In this document: positions 15,441-25,040 of the stretch, piece by piece
Position numbering within the stretch: position 1 is the stretch's first letter
Layout of the letters: every line of letters starts with the position of its first letter
Assembly: GCA_011050675.1 (NCBI GenBank)
Contig: DRFI01000030.1
Location: 1 to 64,000, forward strand
DNA length: 64,000 nt
DNA from: Maribacter sp.
GTDB lineage: Bacteria > Bacteroidota > Bacteroidia > Flavobacteriales > Flavobacteriaceae
Direction: 5' to 3'
The notes under the pieces: generated by a model
Told to the model about the DNA's origin: nothing
The model's input: the letters and a program-made list of their open reading frames with translations, nothing else
The model's database searches: none
Position numbers and translations under genes: made by a program

Positions 15441-15490
15441 AAAATGGTCAAGTAGTTTTGAATAGACACAAAAGTACTTGACCATTTTTT
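15441..15490 (+). terminator. Terminator after der
   Basis: Arms AAAATGGTCAAGTA (15441-15454) and the inverse (15475-15488) with a 20-base loop and T-run; it can also serve the convergent gene ending at 15510. Confidence 0.75.
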
Positions 15491-15509
15491 CTACGTCTTA
15501 GTTAGGTAT

Positions 15510-16304
15510 TTACCATCCACCAGAGGCACCGCCACCACCAAATCCGCCACCGCCGAAGCCTCCACCAAATCCACCGCCGCCGAAACTTCCGCCTCCGCTA
15601 CTTCCGCCAAATCCACCAGAGCCATTAGAACGACCCATATTACTAAGAATGATCATATCCCAAGGGCTTAACCCACCACGTCTTCTTCCTCCGTTTCCAC
15701 CATTGTCGTCATTTTTGCGACTCCATAGAATAAAGAGGATTACTATAAATATGATAAAAGGTAAGATGGATGAAAATGGAATTCCTTCATTATCGCCAAA
15801 TGTTCTTTCCTCTTGAAACTCGCCATTTAAGACTTGAAAAATAACATCTGATCCCTTGTCCAAGCCTCCGTAATAGTTTCCGGCTCTAAATTCTGGGAGA
15901 ATTATATTTTCAATAATTCTTTTTGAAAGCGCATCGGTCAAAGAACCTTCAACACCGTAACCTGTGCTAATTGCAACTTTTCGGTCATTTTCGGCTAGAA
16001 TAAGAAGAATGCCATTGTCTTTTCCGTCTTGTCCAATTCCCCATTTTTGACCCCAATTTGCCCCTAGGTAATTAATATTTTCACCGTTAGTACTGGCAAT
16101 TATAGTTATAACAATTTGCGTTGAGGTGCTATCGGAATAGCGCACTAGTTTTTGGTTTAATGCTGCTTTTTGTTGGTCACTTAATAAATTAGTATAGTCG
16201 TAAACACTCGTCTGTAACGCTGGCTTTTCAGGTATTTCAAACTGGCTAAATACCGGTTTGCACCAAAGAAAAAGAATTATAAGGCTAACCTTTAGATATC
16301 TCAT
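15510..16304 (-). CDS. TPM domain membrane protein, YgcG-like
   Basis: 264 residues: signal peptide (cleavage about residue 21), TPM domain (about 30-165) with VYDYTNLLSDQQKAALNQKL, GWGIG..GKDNGILLIL and ISTGYGVEGSLTD, a single membrane helix (SILPFIIFIVILFILWS, about 177-193), an RRR cluster, and a glycine-rich C-terminus (GGFGGGGFGGGGASGGW). Domain order matches YgcG-like proteins. The related plant TPM domain functions in photosystem repair; in bacteria the role is unclear. The start overlaps the upstream TPM gene by 20 bases; operon with LemA. Confidence 0.88.
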   Translation of the reverse strand: MRYLKVSLIILFLWCKPVFSQFEIPEKPALQTSVYDYTNLLSDQQKAALNQKLVRYSDSTSTQIVITIIASTNGENINYLGANWGQKWGIGQDGKDNGILLILAENDRKVAISTGYGVEGSLTDALSKRIIENIILPEFRAGNYYGGLDKGSDVIFQVLNGEFQEERTFGDNEGIPFSSILPFIIFIVILFILWSRKNDDNGGNGGRRRGGLSPWDMIILSNMGRSNGSGGFGGSSGGGSFGGGGFGGGFGGGGFGGGGASGGW

Positions 16305-16722
16305 TGCTTAATTCGTTGGTGTCATCTGATTGCCAAGGGAAATGACTATTTAATTCTTCACCAGCTTTTATAATACCGGCAACTAGTCCTTCTTTAAATT
16401 CTCCTTTTTCAAAATGTGTTTGAATGCTATTTCTAGTAGATTGCCAAAAATCTTCAGGTACAACGGCGTCGATTCCTTTATCACCACAAATAACAAATTT
16501 TTTGTCATTTACCGCAACGTATATTAAAACTCCGTTTTCCTGTTTGGTGTTGTCCATTTTCAATAAATGAAAAACCTCTTTTGCACGCTCGTAGTGCTCT
16601 TTACGAGTGTGAGCTTCTATATGTACCCTAATTTCGCCAGAAGTGTTTTTTTCTGCTTCAAGAATAGCGCCAACTACCTCTTGCTCTTCTGTTGCCGTTA
16701 AAAAATCTTCTACTCTAGACAT
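16285..16722 (-). CDS. TPM domain protein
   Basis: 145 residues without a clear signal peptide or membrane helix. A TPM domain is seen as FLTATEEQEVVGAILEAEKNTSGEIRVHIE, KQENGVLIYVAVNDKKFVICGDKGID, and FKEGLVAGIIKAGEELNSHFP. It lies between LemA and the YgcG-like protein, the conserved flavobacterial order LemA-TPM-TPM, so the three probably work together at the envelope. The exact task is not known. Confidence 0.88.
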   Translation of the reverse strand: MSRVEDFLTATEEQEVVGAILEAEKNTSGEIRVHIEAHTRKEHYERAKEVFHLLKMDNTKQENGVLIYVAVNDKKFVICGDKGIDAVVPEDFWQSTRNSIQTHFEKGEFKEGLVAGIIKAGEELNSHFPWQSDDTNELSNEISKG

Positions 16723-16728
16723 ATAATA

Positions 16729-17328
16729 TTAATCAAAATCAAAATTAACATCCGGTGCATTTTCAGAACCAACATCTGCTTTGTAGTACGATAATTCATC
16801 GAAATTAAAGATACCTGCTAAAATGGAGTTCGGAAAAGTTTTTATGTGAAGATTATATGGTTCAACTGTTGCGTTGAATCTGTCTCTTGCCACGTTTATT
16901 CTATTTTCAGTGCCTTCTAATTGAGATTGTAATTCAAGAAAATTCTGATTAGCTTTTAGGTCAGGGTAGCGTTCAACAGTTACCAATAATCTGCTTAATG
17001 CACTGCTAAGTCCACTTTGTGCTTGGTTGAATTGTGCTAATTGTTCTGGTGTAATATTACTTGGGTCAATGCTGACCGATGTTGCTTTTGCTCTTGCCTC
17101 TATAACATCTGTTAATGTCCCTCTTTCAAAATCTGCTGCACCTTGTACTGTTTTCACCAAATTGCCTATTAGGTCGTTTCTACGTTGGTATGCACTCTCT
17201 ACATTTGCCCAAGTTTTAGTCGATGTTTCTTTTAATGCAACAGCCGTGTTGTTGAAACCTACGCCCCATTGGTATAGGCCAAATGCGATGACTACGATTG
17301 CGATTAATGCAATAATTCCTTTTTTCAT
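16729..17328 (-). CDS. LemA family protein
   Basis: 199 residues. One N-terminal membrane helix (about 4-20) followed by the helical LemA domain: KTWANVESAYQRRNDLIGNLVKTVQGAADFE is the typical signature, then ARDRFNATVEPYNLHIKTFPNSILAGIFNF. Usually anchored in the inner membrane with the helical bundle outside. Operon with two TPM proteins downstream and the MerR gene 11 bases upstream. Confidence 0.93.
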   Translation of the reverse strand: MKKGIIALIAIVVIAFGLYQWGVGFNNTAVALKETSTKTWANVESAYQRRNDLIGNLVKTVQGAADFERGTLTDVIEARAKATSVSIDPSNITPEQLAQFNQAQSGLSSALSRLLVTVERYPDLKANQNFLELQSQLEGTENRINVARDRFNATVEPYNLHIKTFPNSILAGIFNFDELSYYKADVGSENAPDVNFDFD

Positions 17329-17338
17329 AATGGTTGTG

Positions 17339-17668
17339 TTATAATTGGTCTTTAATTTTATTCAGTTCAGCCTTTACACGCTCGAGCTTTTGAATTATAT
17401 CAAAATTGGAAAGTGTTTTTTGCTTCTCTTCTTTTAAATGGGTTTTGGCACCATCTAGAGTAAAACCTCTTTCTTTTACCAAATGATAAATTAATTGAAG
17501 ATTTTTAATGTCTTGGGGAGTAAATTTTCTATTCCCCTTCGCATTTTTCTTTGGCTGAAGCACGTCGAATTCTTTCTCCCAAAAACGAATTAATGAGGCG
17601 TTTACACCAAAAGCACGGGCTACTTCGCCTATACCATAATATCTTTTTTCAGGGAGTTCTATCTGCAT
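17339..17668 (-). CDS. MerR-family transcriptional regulator
   Basis: 109 residues. Winged helix-turn-helix with YYGIGEVARAFGVNASLIRFWEKEFDVLQPKKNAKGNRKFTPQDI, then helix-linker ERGFTLDGAKTHLKEEK and a short coiled-coil tail; no sensor cysteines. This stand-alone small MerR type is common beside lemA/TPM genes in Flavobacteriia and may act on the same operon. Its start shares one base with the stop of the M23 gene (17668). Confidence 0.9.
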   Translation of the reverse strand: MQIELPEKRYYGIGEVARAFGVNASLIRFWEKEFDVLQPKKNAKGNRKFTPQDIKNLQLIYHLVKERGFTLDGAKTHLKEEKQKTLSNFDIIQKLERVKAELNKIKDQL

Positions 17669-18645
17669 TAATCCAATGATTGATTTTCTTGATTAGCGAA
17701 TTTCAACATGTTCTCGAATTCTTCTGGTGATAAACTACCATAGTAGAAATTCATTGGGTTGATTCGGTCATTATCTTTCCAGACTTCATAGTGCAAGTGC
17801 GGTGCTTCTGACCGACCTGTGCTACCTACAAAACCTATTAAATCACCTCGCTTTACTTTTTGTCCGGACTTAACATTATACTGACTTAAATGCCCATATA
17901 GGCTTAAGTATCCATAACCGTGATCTATACGAATATGCTTTCCATAACCAGATGAGTTATTATCTGCTCGAGTTATTTTACCATCTCCAGAAGCATAAAC
18001 AGGAGTACCTCTTGGGGCAGTAAAATCCATACCATAATGCATTTTTCTTGCCTTTGTAAAAGGATCTGATCTCCATCCGTAACCAGAAGCCATACGTTTT
18101 AAGTCTTCATTGTTAATAGGTTGAATTGCAGGTATGGACATTAGTAGTTTCTCTTTTTCCTCTGCTAGTTTCGTAATCTCATCCAATGATTTAGATTGAA
18201 TGGACATTTGTTTTTTTATAATATCTAGTCTTTTTGTTGTAGAAACAATCATTTCAGAATTGTTAAAGCCTTCTAAAGATTTGTATCTGTTAATACCACC
18301 AAAACCAGCTTTACGTTGCTCGTCTGGAATAGGGTTAGCTTCAAAATATAATCTATAAATATTATTATCTCTATCTTCTATATTGCCTAGAACCTCTTCA
18401 ATTTGTTCCATTTTCTTGTTCAGTAACTCGTACTGAAGCTCGTAATTTTTCACTTCACGCGATAGTGAAAGTTCTCTTGGTGTGTTGACAAGGTTGGTGT
18501 TAAGAAGAAGAATAAGGCCTAAAAAACCAAAAAGGCAAGCTCCCAAAATAAAGAAGGTTATATTTCTATAACGTTTAGATTTTTCGGGTTCTATCTTACG
18601 GTACGACAGCGTGTCTGGGTCGTAATAGTATTTTACCTTAGACAT
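17668..18645 (-). CDS. M23 family metallopeptidase, membrane anchored
   Basis: 325 residues: cytoplasmic start, one membrane helix (about 28-49), a coiled coil (about 60-180), and a C-terminal LytM domain (about 200-305) with zinc ligands in MHYGMDFTAPRGTPVYA and HLHYEVW. All metal ligands (H-x3-D and H-x-H) are there, so it is probably an active peptidoglycan endopeptidase of the cell envelope. First gene of the operon leading to MerR, LemA and TPM genes. Confidence 0.93.
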   Translation of the reverse strand: MSKVKYYYDPDTLSYRKIEPEKSKRYRNITFFILGACLFGFLGLILLLNTNLVNTPRELSLSREVKNYELQYELLNKKMEQIEEVLGNIEDRDNNIYRLYFEANPIPDEQRKAGFGGINRYKSLEGFNNSEMIVSTTKRLDIIKKQMSIQSKSLDEITKLAEEKEKLLMSIPAIQPINNEDLKRMASGYGWRSDPFTKARKMHYGMDFTAPRGTPVYASGDGKITRADNNSSGYGKHIRIDHGYGYLSLYGHLSQYNVKSGQKVKRGDLIGFVGSTGRSEAPHLHYEVWKDNDRINPMNFYYGSLSPEEFENMLKFANQENQSLD

Positions 18646-18749
18646 GTATGTTATTTATACTATTTTTGTTCTTTAATTATTAGGGAACAAACAAATATAA
18701 AAATAGTTTTATATAAACCGTTACAATTTGTAAAAGCTTAGCATTTTAG

Positions 18750-21365
18750 ATGAATTCAAAAGATACAAGAACTCAATTTCTGAATTTTTTCAAAGGTAAA
18801 GAACACAAAATAGTGTCTTCTGCGCCAATGGTCATTAAAGATGACCCAACCCTGCTTTTTACAAATGCGGGTATGAATCAGTTTAAAGAATATTTTTTAG
18901 GAATAAGCCAAACTAAAAATTCTAGGGTTGTAGATACTCAAAAATGTTTACGCGTAAGTGGAAAACATAATGATTTGGAAGAGGTCGGTAAGGATACCTA
19001 TCACCATACTATGTTCGAGATGTTGGGTAACTGGAGTTTTGGTGATTATTTTAAAGAAGAGGCAATTACCTGGGCTTGGGAGTTGTTGACAGATGTTCTT
19101 AAAATTGATAAGGATAGTCTTTATGTTTCTGTATTTGAAGGTAGCAACGATGCTGATCAATTAGAAATGGATAATGAAGCTTTTGAGCTTTGGAAAAAGA
19201 TTGTACCTGTTGATAGAATTATTAAGGGCAATAAAAAGGATAATTTTTGGGAAATGGGTGATCAAGGTCCATGTGGTCCATGTTCTGAAATTCATGTAGA
19301 TATTCGTTCAAAAGAAGATAAAGCTAAGGTATCGGGCGCAAGTTTGGTAAACCAAGATCACCCGCAAGTGGTAGAGATTTGGAATCTTGTATTTATGCAG
19401 TATAACCGTAAAGCAGATGGTTCTTTAGAAAGTTTGCCGGCAAAGCATGTAGATACAGGTATGGGCTTTGAACGTTTGTGCATGGTATTACAAGGTGTAC
19501 AATCTAACTACGATACAGATATTTTTACGCCATTAATTCGTGAAATAGAAGTTATTACGAACTCCGAATACGGTAAGAATGAGGAAAATGATATAGCAAT
19601 ACGTGTAATTAGTGATCATATACGTGCGGTAGCTTTTTCAATCGCAGACGGTCAATTACCAAGTAATACAGGTGCTGGCTATGTAATAAGAAGAATACTT
19701 AGAAGAGCGGTTCGTTACGGATTTACATTTTTAAATACCAAAGAGCCGTTTATGTTTCGTTTGGTTAATGTGTTGACTACATCTTTAGGTGAGGCATACC
19801 CTGAATTAAAAGAGCAAAAACAGTTAATTGAAAATGTAATTAAAGAAGAAGAAAATTCTTTCTTAAAAACGTTAGATCAAGGATTGGTGTTGCTTGATAC
19901 AATTATCAAAAACACTAAAGGAAAAACAGTTAATGGTGGTAAAGCTTTTGAGCTTTATGATACTTTCGGTTTTCCTATAGATTTGACGGCTTTAATTCTA
20001 AGTGAAAAGGGGTATCAATTAGATGTAGCTGGTTTTGACGAGGCTATGCAAAAGCAGAAAAATCGTTCTAAGTCTGCATCAGTTGTTTCAAAGCAAGATT
20101 GGGAAATATTGCTAGATGATAACGAACAAGAATTTGTCGGGTATGATATGCTTGATGTTGAAGTGAAGATTACTAAATACCGTAAAATCGTTTCTAAGAA
20201 GGACGGTACACAATTTCAATTGGTATTTAATCTAACTCCATTTTACGCAGAAGGCGGTGGTCAAGTGGGTGATAAAGGTTATTTAGAAGATGCACATGGC
20301 GATGTTATTTACATTATCGATACCAAGAAAGAAAATAATGAAATTATTCACTTTGCTAAAAACCTACCAAAACATTTAGGGGAAAGTTTTAAAGCAGTAG
20401 TAGATAAAAAGCAACGTAGTAGAACAGATGCGAACCATACGGCAACACATTTGTTGCACCAAGCACTTCGTGAAGTTTTAGGTAAGCATGTAGAACAAAA
20501 AGGTTCTTCTGTACATTCTAAGTATTTGAGATTCGATTTTTCTCATTTTTCTAAAATGACAGCAGAAGAATTAAGAGAGGTGGAGAGTTTTGTTAATGCA
20601 CGTATAGATGGTCATTTACAACTTCAAGAACAACGTAATGTACCTATGAAAGTAGCTATTGATGATGGGGCTATGGCATTATTCGGTGAAAAATATGGAG
20701 ATGCTGTTAGAACTATTCGTTTTGGACAATCTATAGAACTTTGTGGCGGTACACATGTTAAGAATACAGGAGACATCTGGCAATTTAAAATTAAATCGGA
20801 AGGTGCAGTAGCAGCTGGTATTCGTAGAATTGAAGCAATTACAGGTGATGCGGTAAAAGATTTTCACCTAGATAATGATATGCTTTTATCTAAGATAAAA
20901 GATGTTTTGGGCAACTGTCAGGATCCAGTAAAGTCTGTATTTGGTTTACAAGAAGAAAATAGCAACCTTAAGAAGCAGGTAACTGAGTTATTGAAAGACA
21001 AGGCTAAGGGCTTAAAAGGAGATTTATTATCAGAACTTAAAGAAGTTAATGGAGTACAATTTCTAGCTAAGAAGATAGATCTGGATGCGTCTGCAATTAA
21101 GGATTTAAGTTTTGAAATGGGTAATCAAAAAGATAATTTGTTTCTATTGTTCGGTTCTGAACAGAATGGTAAAGCATTATTATCTTGCTATATATCGAAG
21201 GAATTAGTGGCTTCTAAAAATTTGAATGCAGGTACCATAGTAAGGGAACTTGGTAAATATATTCAAGGTGGCGGTGGTGGTCAACCATTTTTTGCAACTG
21301 CAGGAGGAAAAAACCCTAGTGGTATACCAGAAGCATTAGCTAAGGCAGAAGATTATTTGAAGTAG
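18750..21365 (+). CDS. alaS: Alanyl-tRNA synthetase
   Basis: 871 residues, full length. Class II catalytic core with [15 protein letters not shown] and [35 protein letters not shown]; editing domain with [16 protein letters not shown] and [10 protein letters not shown] (zinc-binding HxxxH and C..xxH); C-terminal DHHA1 region ending [14 protein letters not shown]. Charges tRNA-Ala and corrects serine/glycine errors. Divergent from the M23 gene, with about 100 bases between. Confidence 0.98.
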   Translation: MNSKDTRTQFLNFFKGKEHKIVSSAPMVIKDDPTLLFTNAGMNQFKEYFLGISQTKNSRVVDTQKCLRVSGKHNDLEEVGKDTYHHTMFEMLGNWSFGDYFKEEAITWAWELLTDVLKIDKDSLYVSVFEGSNDADQLEMDNEAFELWKKIVPVDRIIKGNKKDNFWEMGDQGPCGPCSEIHVDIRSKEDKAKVSGASLVNQDHPQVVEIWNLVFMQYNRKADGSLESLPAKHVDTGMGFERLCMVLQGVQSNYDTDIFTPLIREIEVITNSEYGKNEENDIAIRVISDHIRAVAFSIADGQLPSNTGAGYVIRRILRRAVRYGFTFLNTKEPFMFRLVNVLTTSLGEAYPELKEQKQLIENVIKEEENSFLKTLDQGLVLLDTIIKNTKGKTVNGGKAFELYDTFGFPIDLTALILSEKGYQLDVAGFDEAMQKQKNRSKSASVVSKQDWEILLDDNEQEFVGYDMLDVEVKITKYRKIVSKKDGTQFQLVFNLTPFYAEGGGQVGDKGYLEDAHGDVIYIIDTKKENNEIIHFAKNLPKHLGESFKAVVDKKQRSRTDANHTATHLLHQALREVLGKHVEQKGSSVHSKYLRFDFSHFSKMTAEELREVESFVNARIDGHLQLQEQRNVPMKVAIDDGAMALFGEKYGDAVRTIRFGQSIELCGGTHVKNTGDIWQFKIKSEGAVAAGIRRIEAITGDAVKDFHLDNDMLLSKIKDVLGNCQDPVKSVFGLQEENSNLKKQVTELLKDKAKGLKGDLLSELKEVNGVQFLAKKIDLDASAIKDLSFEMGNQKDNLFLLFGSEQNGKALLSCYISKELVASKNLNAGTIVRELGKYIQGGGGGQPFFATAGGKNPSGIPEALAKAEDYLK

Positions 21366-21437
21366 GTTCTAGGGTGGTGAAAATGTAGTTAGCAGAGTTA
21401 AATGTGGTGCTATACCAACCAATTAAATCATTTAACC

Positions 21438-22471
21438 ATGAAGAATTATTTTTTATTATTACTTGCGTTTGTAAGCTTTTCGGGATTTTCGTAGGTTTCA
21501 TTGGGTTCGCGCCATGTAGGTAAGCCGTCAGATTTAAAACCAAAGGAGTTAGAAGCTGTTAAGGCTTCAACAACCATTTTTGTCTTGTCGGATATAATTG
21601 ATAGTGATGAATATGCTAAAATTCTAAAAGAAATTTGCACGGTAACTCCGTATAGAATAATACCTCAAAGCGAATATAATCTCCATGAGTATTACAATAA
21701 AAACTATTCTATAGCAGAGCTTGTTGGTTTCAAACGTTCTAAAACCAATAAAATGGGTAGTGTTTTACATTCTCTACATATTTACCTAAATATTGGTTTG
21801 TACGATGCAAAGGCTATAGACGAAAAGTTGTCTTAGGTAAAGGCGAAAAAAGAGAAGAAAAGGTTAATGAATTTTTTAGAGACAATAAAAAACCTATTGC
21901 TAAAATTTATATTTTCCCGACAACAGATTTTGTGAACATAGCTATTTCGGAAGACAGAGAGGTTTTAGTTGAGAAAATGTATACAGAAGATGTGTTCTTT
22001 AGTTATTCAACCGGATTTCTAAAGAATTACTTTCAGCAAACAAACGATCTTATTGAAAAAGGAGAGACGTATTGGATGTACGAAAAAGATTATGATGCTA
22101 AAAAAATAGCAAGTTTGGATACATCTAAATTATATGTGCCAAATTAGATCTCTCAAAGAACAAATGCTTTTACTGCAGAGATTTCTGATGGTGAGGATAA
22201 AGAAGTAGAGAAGTTATTTAGTAAATATGATTATGACTTCTAGTTTATATCTACCGAAGATTTAGATCAAGCTATTAAAGAGAATAAAGAATATTATTAT
22301 TTGAGATATGCTAGGGCAAATGCAGAAAGATTTTTGCAAGTAGTAAATTCAATGACAGGAGTAGTAGTTTTTAGAGAATAAATCACTGGTCTAAGTTATA
22401 ATTTAAAAGCTAAAAATTTAGGTGAGCTAAGTGATGTAATATCCAAATCTGTAAAGAAATTGTCGAAGTAG
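21438..22471 (+). pseudogene. Decayed gene for a secreted protein
   Basis: The reading frame starts MKNYFLLLLAFVSFSGFS, a signal peptide, and meets TAG at 21492-21494. It continues in frame (VSLGSRHVGKPSDLK...) to 21836, where a probable one-base deletion near 21828 shifts the frame; the second frame (VLGKGEKREEKVNEFF...) runs on with stops at 22145 (TAG), 22241 (TAG) and 22379 (TAA) to the final TAG at 22469-22471. Four internal stops can each be explained by a Gln codon with C to T (for example GFS-Q-VSLG, the usual cleavage site). The original was about 344 residues and periplasmic. Family not recognised. Confidence 0.85.
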
Positions 22472-22621
22472 CATCATTTAAAAAGATATACTCTAATGGA
22501 ATTTAATATACTAAAATTTCTAATCAGATTTAGTATCTTAAATTTTTAAAACTATCTTCAAAAAAATATTAGCGATACTTCATTTAAGTAAATTGAAGCG
22601 GCGATATAATACGATAGTTTT

Positions 22622-23473
22622 ATGAAAAAGTATTTCATCTTATTACTTGTTTTTACTTCATGTAATCTTTCAAGAAAAAATCAGGATGTTGTAGAAAGTT
22701 CGAATAATGGTGATAAGAAAGTTTTATCAGGCATTGATTCTATGCACATTAGAGAGTTTCTAGAGAAATCATTCGACAATCCATTACATTCGTTAGAGCA
22801 TCAACAATATTTAGATTCTGCACTTACCATAGATCCAACGAATGCTTGGCTTTGGCAACAAAAGGCAATGCCTTTATATAAAGCTAGAAAGTACCAATTA
22901 GCTAGACCGTTTTTAGAAAAGGCAGTTGAATACGACCCTAAAAAATATTTAGATTATAGCGGCTTCATGAGATGTATATTCTCAAAAGACTATCTGAAAT
23001 CTATAACTGAATTTATGAAAGCCAAAAAAGAATATGGCGACGGTTATGTAATGGATCATACCTATAACTTTTACATTGGGCTAGATTACCTTCAGTTAAA
23101 TCAATTCTCTAAAGCAAAAGAGTTTATGTTATTGAGCAAAGAGCAGCAGTTTAAAGATTTCCCTAACGATTCGCCACAGGAAGCATGTCATTACTTAGAT
23201 TGGTATTATTTAGGTATCGCAGATTTTGAATTAGGCAATTACAAAGCGGCTATTGAGTCATTCGATATGTCATTAATGGTTTATGATAATTTTGCAGATG
23301 CACTTTATTTCAAAGGTCGAAGCATGACTAAATTAGGGAATGAAGGAGGTGCAGAATGGGAGAAAAAGGCTTTTGAAAACGGAGATAATACTATTAATGA
23401 AGATAATGCTATTTATGAAATTTACCCTTATCAGGTTTTTCATAAATTGAATGAAAGTGTGAGACCAAAATGA
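22622..23473 (+). CDS. TPR lipoprotein
   Basis: 283 residues: lipoprotein signal (LLLVFTSC, lipid Cys about 14), then tetratricopeptide repeats, seen as NAWLWQQKAMPLYKARKYQLARPFLEKAVEYDPKK and YLGIADFELGNYKAAIESFDMSLMVYDNFADALYFKGRSMTKLG. Protein-protein interaction scaffold, probably periplasmic. The stop overlaps the start of the GSCFA gene by four bases (ATGA), so it is part of a three-gene operon. Confidence 0.85.
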   Translation: MKKYFILLLVFTSCNLSRKNQDVVESSNNGDKKVLSGIDSMHIREFLEKSFDNPLHSLEHQQYLDSALTIDPTNAWLWQQKAMPLYKARKYQLARPFLEKAVEYDPKKYLDYSGFMRCIFSKDYLKSITEFMKAKKEYGDGYVMDHTYNFYIGLDYLQLNQFSKAKEFMLLSKEQQFKDFPNDSPQEACHYLDWYYLGIADFELGNYKAAIESFDMSLMVYDNFADALYFKGRSMTKLGNEGGAEWEKKAFENGDNTINEDNAIYEIYPYQVFHKLNESVRPK

Positions 23474-24429
23474 ATCTCTTAACCAAAATACTACTATCAA
23501 AAGCCCAAAATCAAATTGATTATTCAAGTCAATTAATGCTTTTGGGCTCCTGTTTTTCTGAAAATATAGGTGCTAAACTTGAGCACTATAAATTTCAAGG
23601 ACTACAAAATCCGTTCGGGATTTTATTTCATCCGCTGGCTATTGAAAAATTAATTCAAAGGGCGGTTCAAGAAAATGTTTATACTGAAGATGATGTGTTC
23701 TTTATAAATGAACAATGGCATTGTTTTGATGCGCATTCAGAACTGAATAATCCCTCTAAACAAAAATTAATTTTAGATTTAAATCTTGCGGTAGATCAGA
23801 CATTGGTTCAATTGAAACAGGCCAGTCATGTCATTATCACATTGGGCACCGCTTGGGTATATCGTAACACATCAAGCACTAAGGTTGTGGCGAATTGCCA
23901 TAAAGTGCCTCAGATTAACTTTACAAAAAAATTATTAAGTGTTGTGGAGGTAAAGGAGAGTCTACAACGTATTATAACATTGGCTAAATCCGTAAATCCA
24001 GAAGTACAATTTATATTTACGGTATCACCAGTTAGGCATTTAAAGGATGGCTTTGTTCAGAACCAATTGAGTAAAGCACATTTAATTTCGGCTATACATC
24101 AAGTAATTGACAGTGATAGTATTTCGTATTTTCCTAGTTATGAAATTATGATGGATGAGCTAAGAGATTATCGTTTTTATGCTAAGGATATGATTCATCC
24201 TAGCGAAATAGCAATAGAATATATTTGGGAGAAATTTAGCGAAGTTTGGATTGATGAAACTATTAATGGAGTAATGAAAAAGGTTGATGAGGTTAAGCGC
24301 GGTTTGCAGCATAGGGCTTTTAATCCCGAAGGAGAGGCACATCAAAAATTTTTAACATCGCTCGCGCAGAAAATTGCGTATATACAGAATGAATATCCAT
24401 TTATGGATTTTAAAACTTCAAAAGCATGA
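23470..24429 (+). CDS. GSCFA domain protein
   Basis: 319 residues. The name-giving motif appears as LMLLGSCFSENIG (about 24-36), then NPFGILFHP, VIITLGTAWVYR, FTVSPVRHLKDGF and FYAKDMIHPSEIAIEYIWEKF. The family is related to SGNH/GDSL hydrolases; Ser in the first block and D..H in the last are the likely catalytic residues. No signal peptide. Substrate unknown. Coupled to both neighbours by four-base overlaps. Confidence 0.93.
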   Translation: MNLLTKILLSKAQNQIDYSSQLMLLGSCFSENIGAKLEHYKFQGLQNPFGILFHPLAIEKLIQRAVQENVYTEDDVFFINEQWHCFDAHSELNNPSKQKLILDLNLAVDQTLVQLKQASHVIITLGTAWVYRNTSSTKVVANCHKVPQINFTKKLLSVVEVKESLQRIITLAKSVNPEVQFIFTVSPVRHLKDGFVQNQLSKAHLISAIHQVIDSDSISYFPSYEIMMDELRDYRFYAKDMIHPSEIAIEYIWEKFSEVWIDETINGVMKKVDEVKRGLQHRAFNPEGEAHQKFLTSLAQKIAYIQNEYPFMDFKTSKA

Positions 24430-25040
24430 GGAAATTTGTAGCAGGCGTTTTAATTACCTTGGCAATTGTTTTTATTGTTCGTTCTTGTAATGATGGTAAA
24501 GAAAATAAATCTATTCTTGAGGAAAATTCTATGCTAATTCAGCAAGAAATAACCAACGTTTCTAAATTAATAGTAACAGAAGGTCATTTTTCTGAAGTCT
24601 ATAATTACAAAGATTCTAAGGAGCTTTTTGGTCCTTTACTAAGAGCAGAGAAAAAAGCGTTAGTAGTAGTTAACGCAGATGTTACTGTTGCCTATGATTT
24701 GAGCCTTATTGATTTTGAGATTGATGAAGCAACAAAGACAGTTAAAATAAATAGCATTCCAGAAGCTGAAATAAAACTAAATCCAGATTTTGAATATTAT
24801 GATGTAACTGCAGATTACTTAAATCAGTTCGATGCTGCAGATTACAACAAAATTAAAAAAACGGTCAATGCTTCTTTAATGAAAAAGGTAGAAGCTTCTT
24901 CGCTTCGTAGTAATGCAGAAAATAGATTTATCAGTGAGTTGCAAAAATTTTACATTCTTACTAATTCTATGGGTTGGCGTTTAACGTATAAAGAACAAAC
25001 CATAGAATCTTTAGAAGGTTTACAAGTTATTAAACCATAG
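24426..25040 (+). CDS. DUF4230 family protein
   Basis: 204 residues with an N-terminal hydrophobic helix (GVLITLAIVFIVRSC) that may be a membrane anchor or lipoprotein signal. The domain shows LIVTEGHFSEVYNYKD, EKKALVVVNADVTVAYDLSLIDFEID and a C-terminal AENRFISELQKFYILTNSMGWRLTY, all usual for DUF4230. Role unknown. Last gene of the TPR-GSCFA operon; its end overlaps the convergent hydroxylase gene by 11 bases. Confidence 0.9.
   Translation: MRKFVAGVLITLAIVFIVRSCNDGKENKSILEENSMLIQQEITNVSKLIVTEGHFSEVYNYKDSKELFGPLLRAEKKALVVVNADVTVAYDLSLIDFEIDEATKTVKINSIPEAEIKLNPDFEYYDVTADYLNQFDAADYNKIKKTVNASLMKKVEASSLRSNAENRFISELQKFYILTNSMGWRLTYKEQTIESLEGLQVIKP

Noticed and set aside
15510..15640. Glycine-rich repeat as possible phase-variable tract
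   Set aside because: The glycine-rich tail is normal for YgcG-like proteins and the codons are mixed, so slippage is unlikely.
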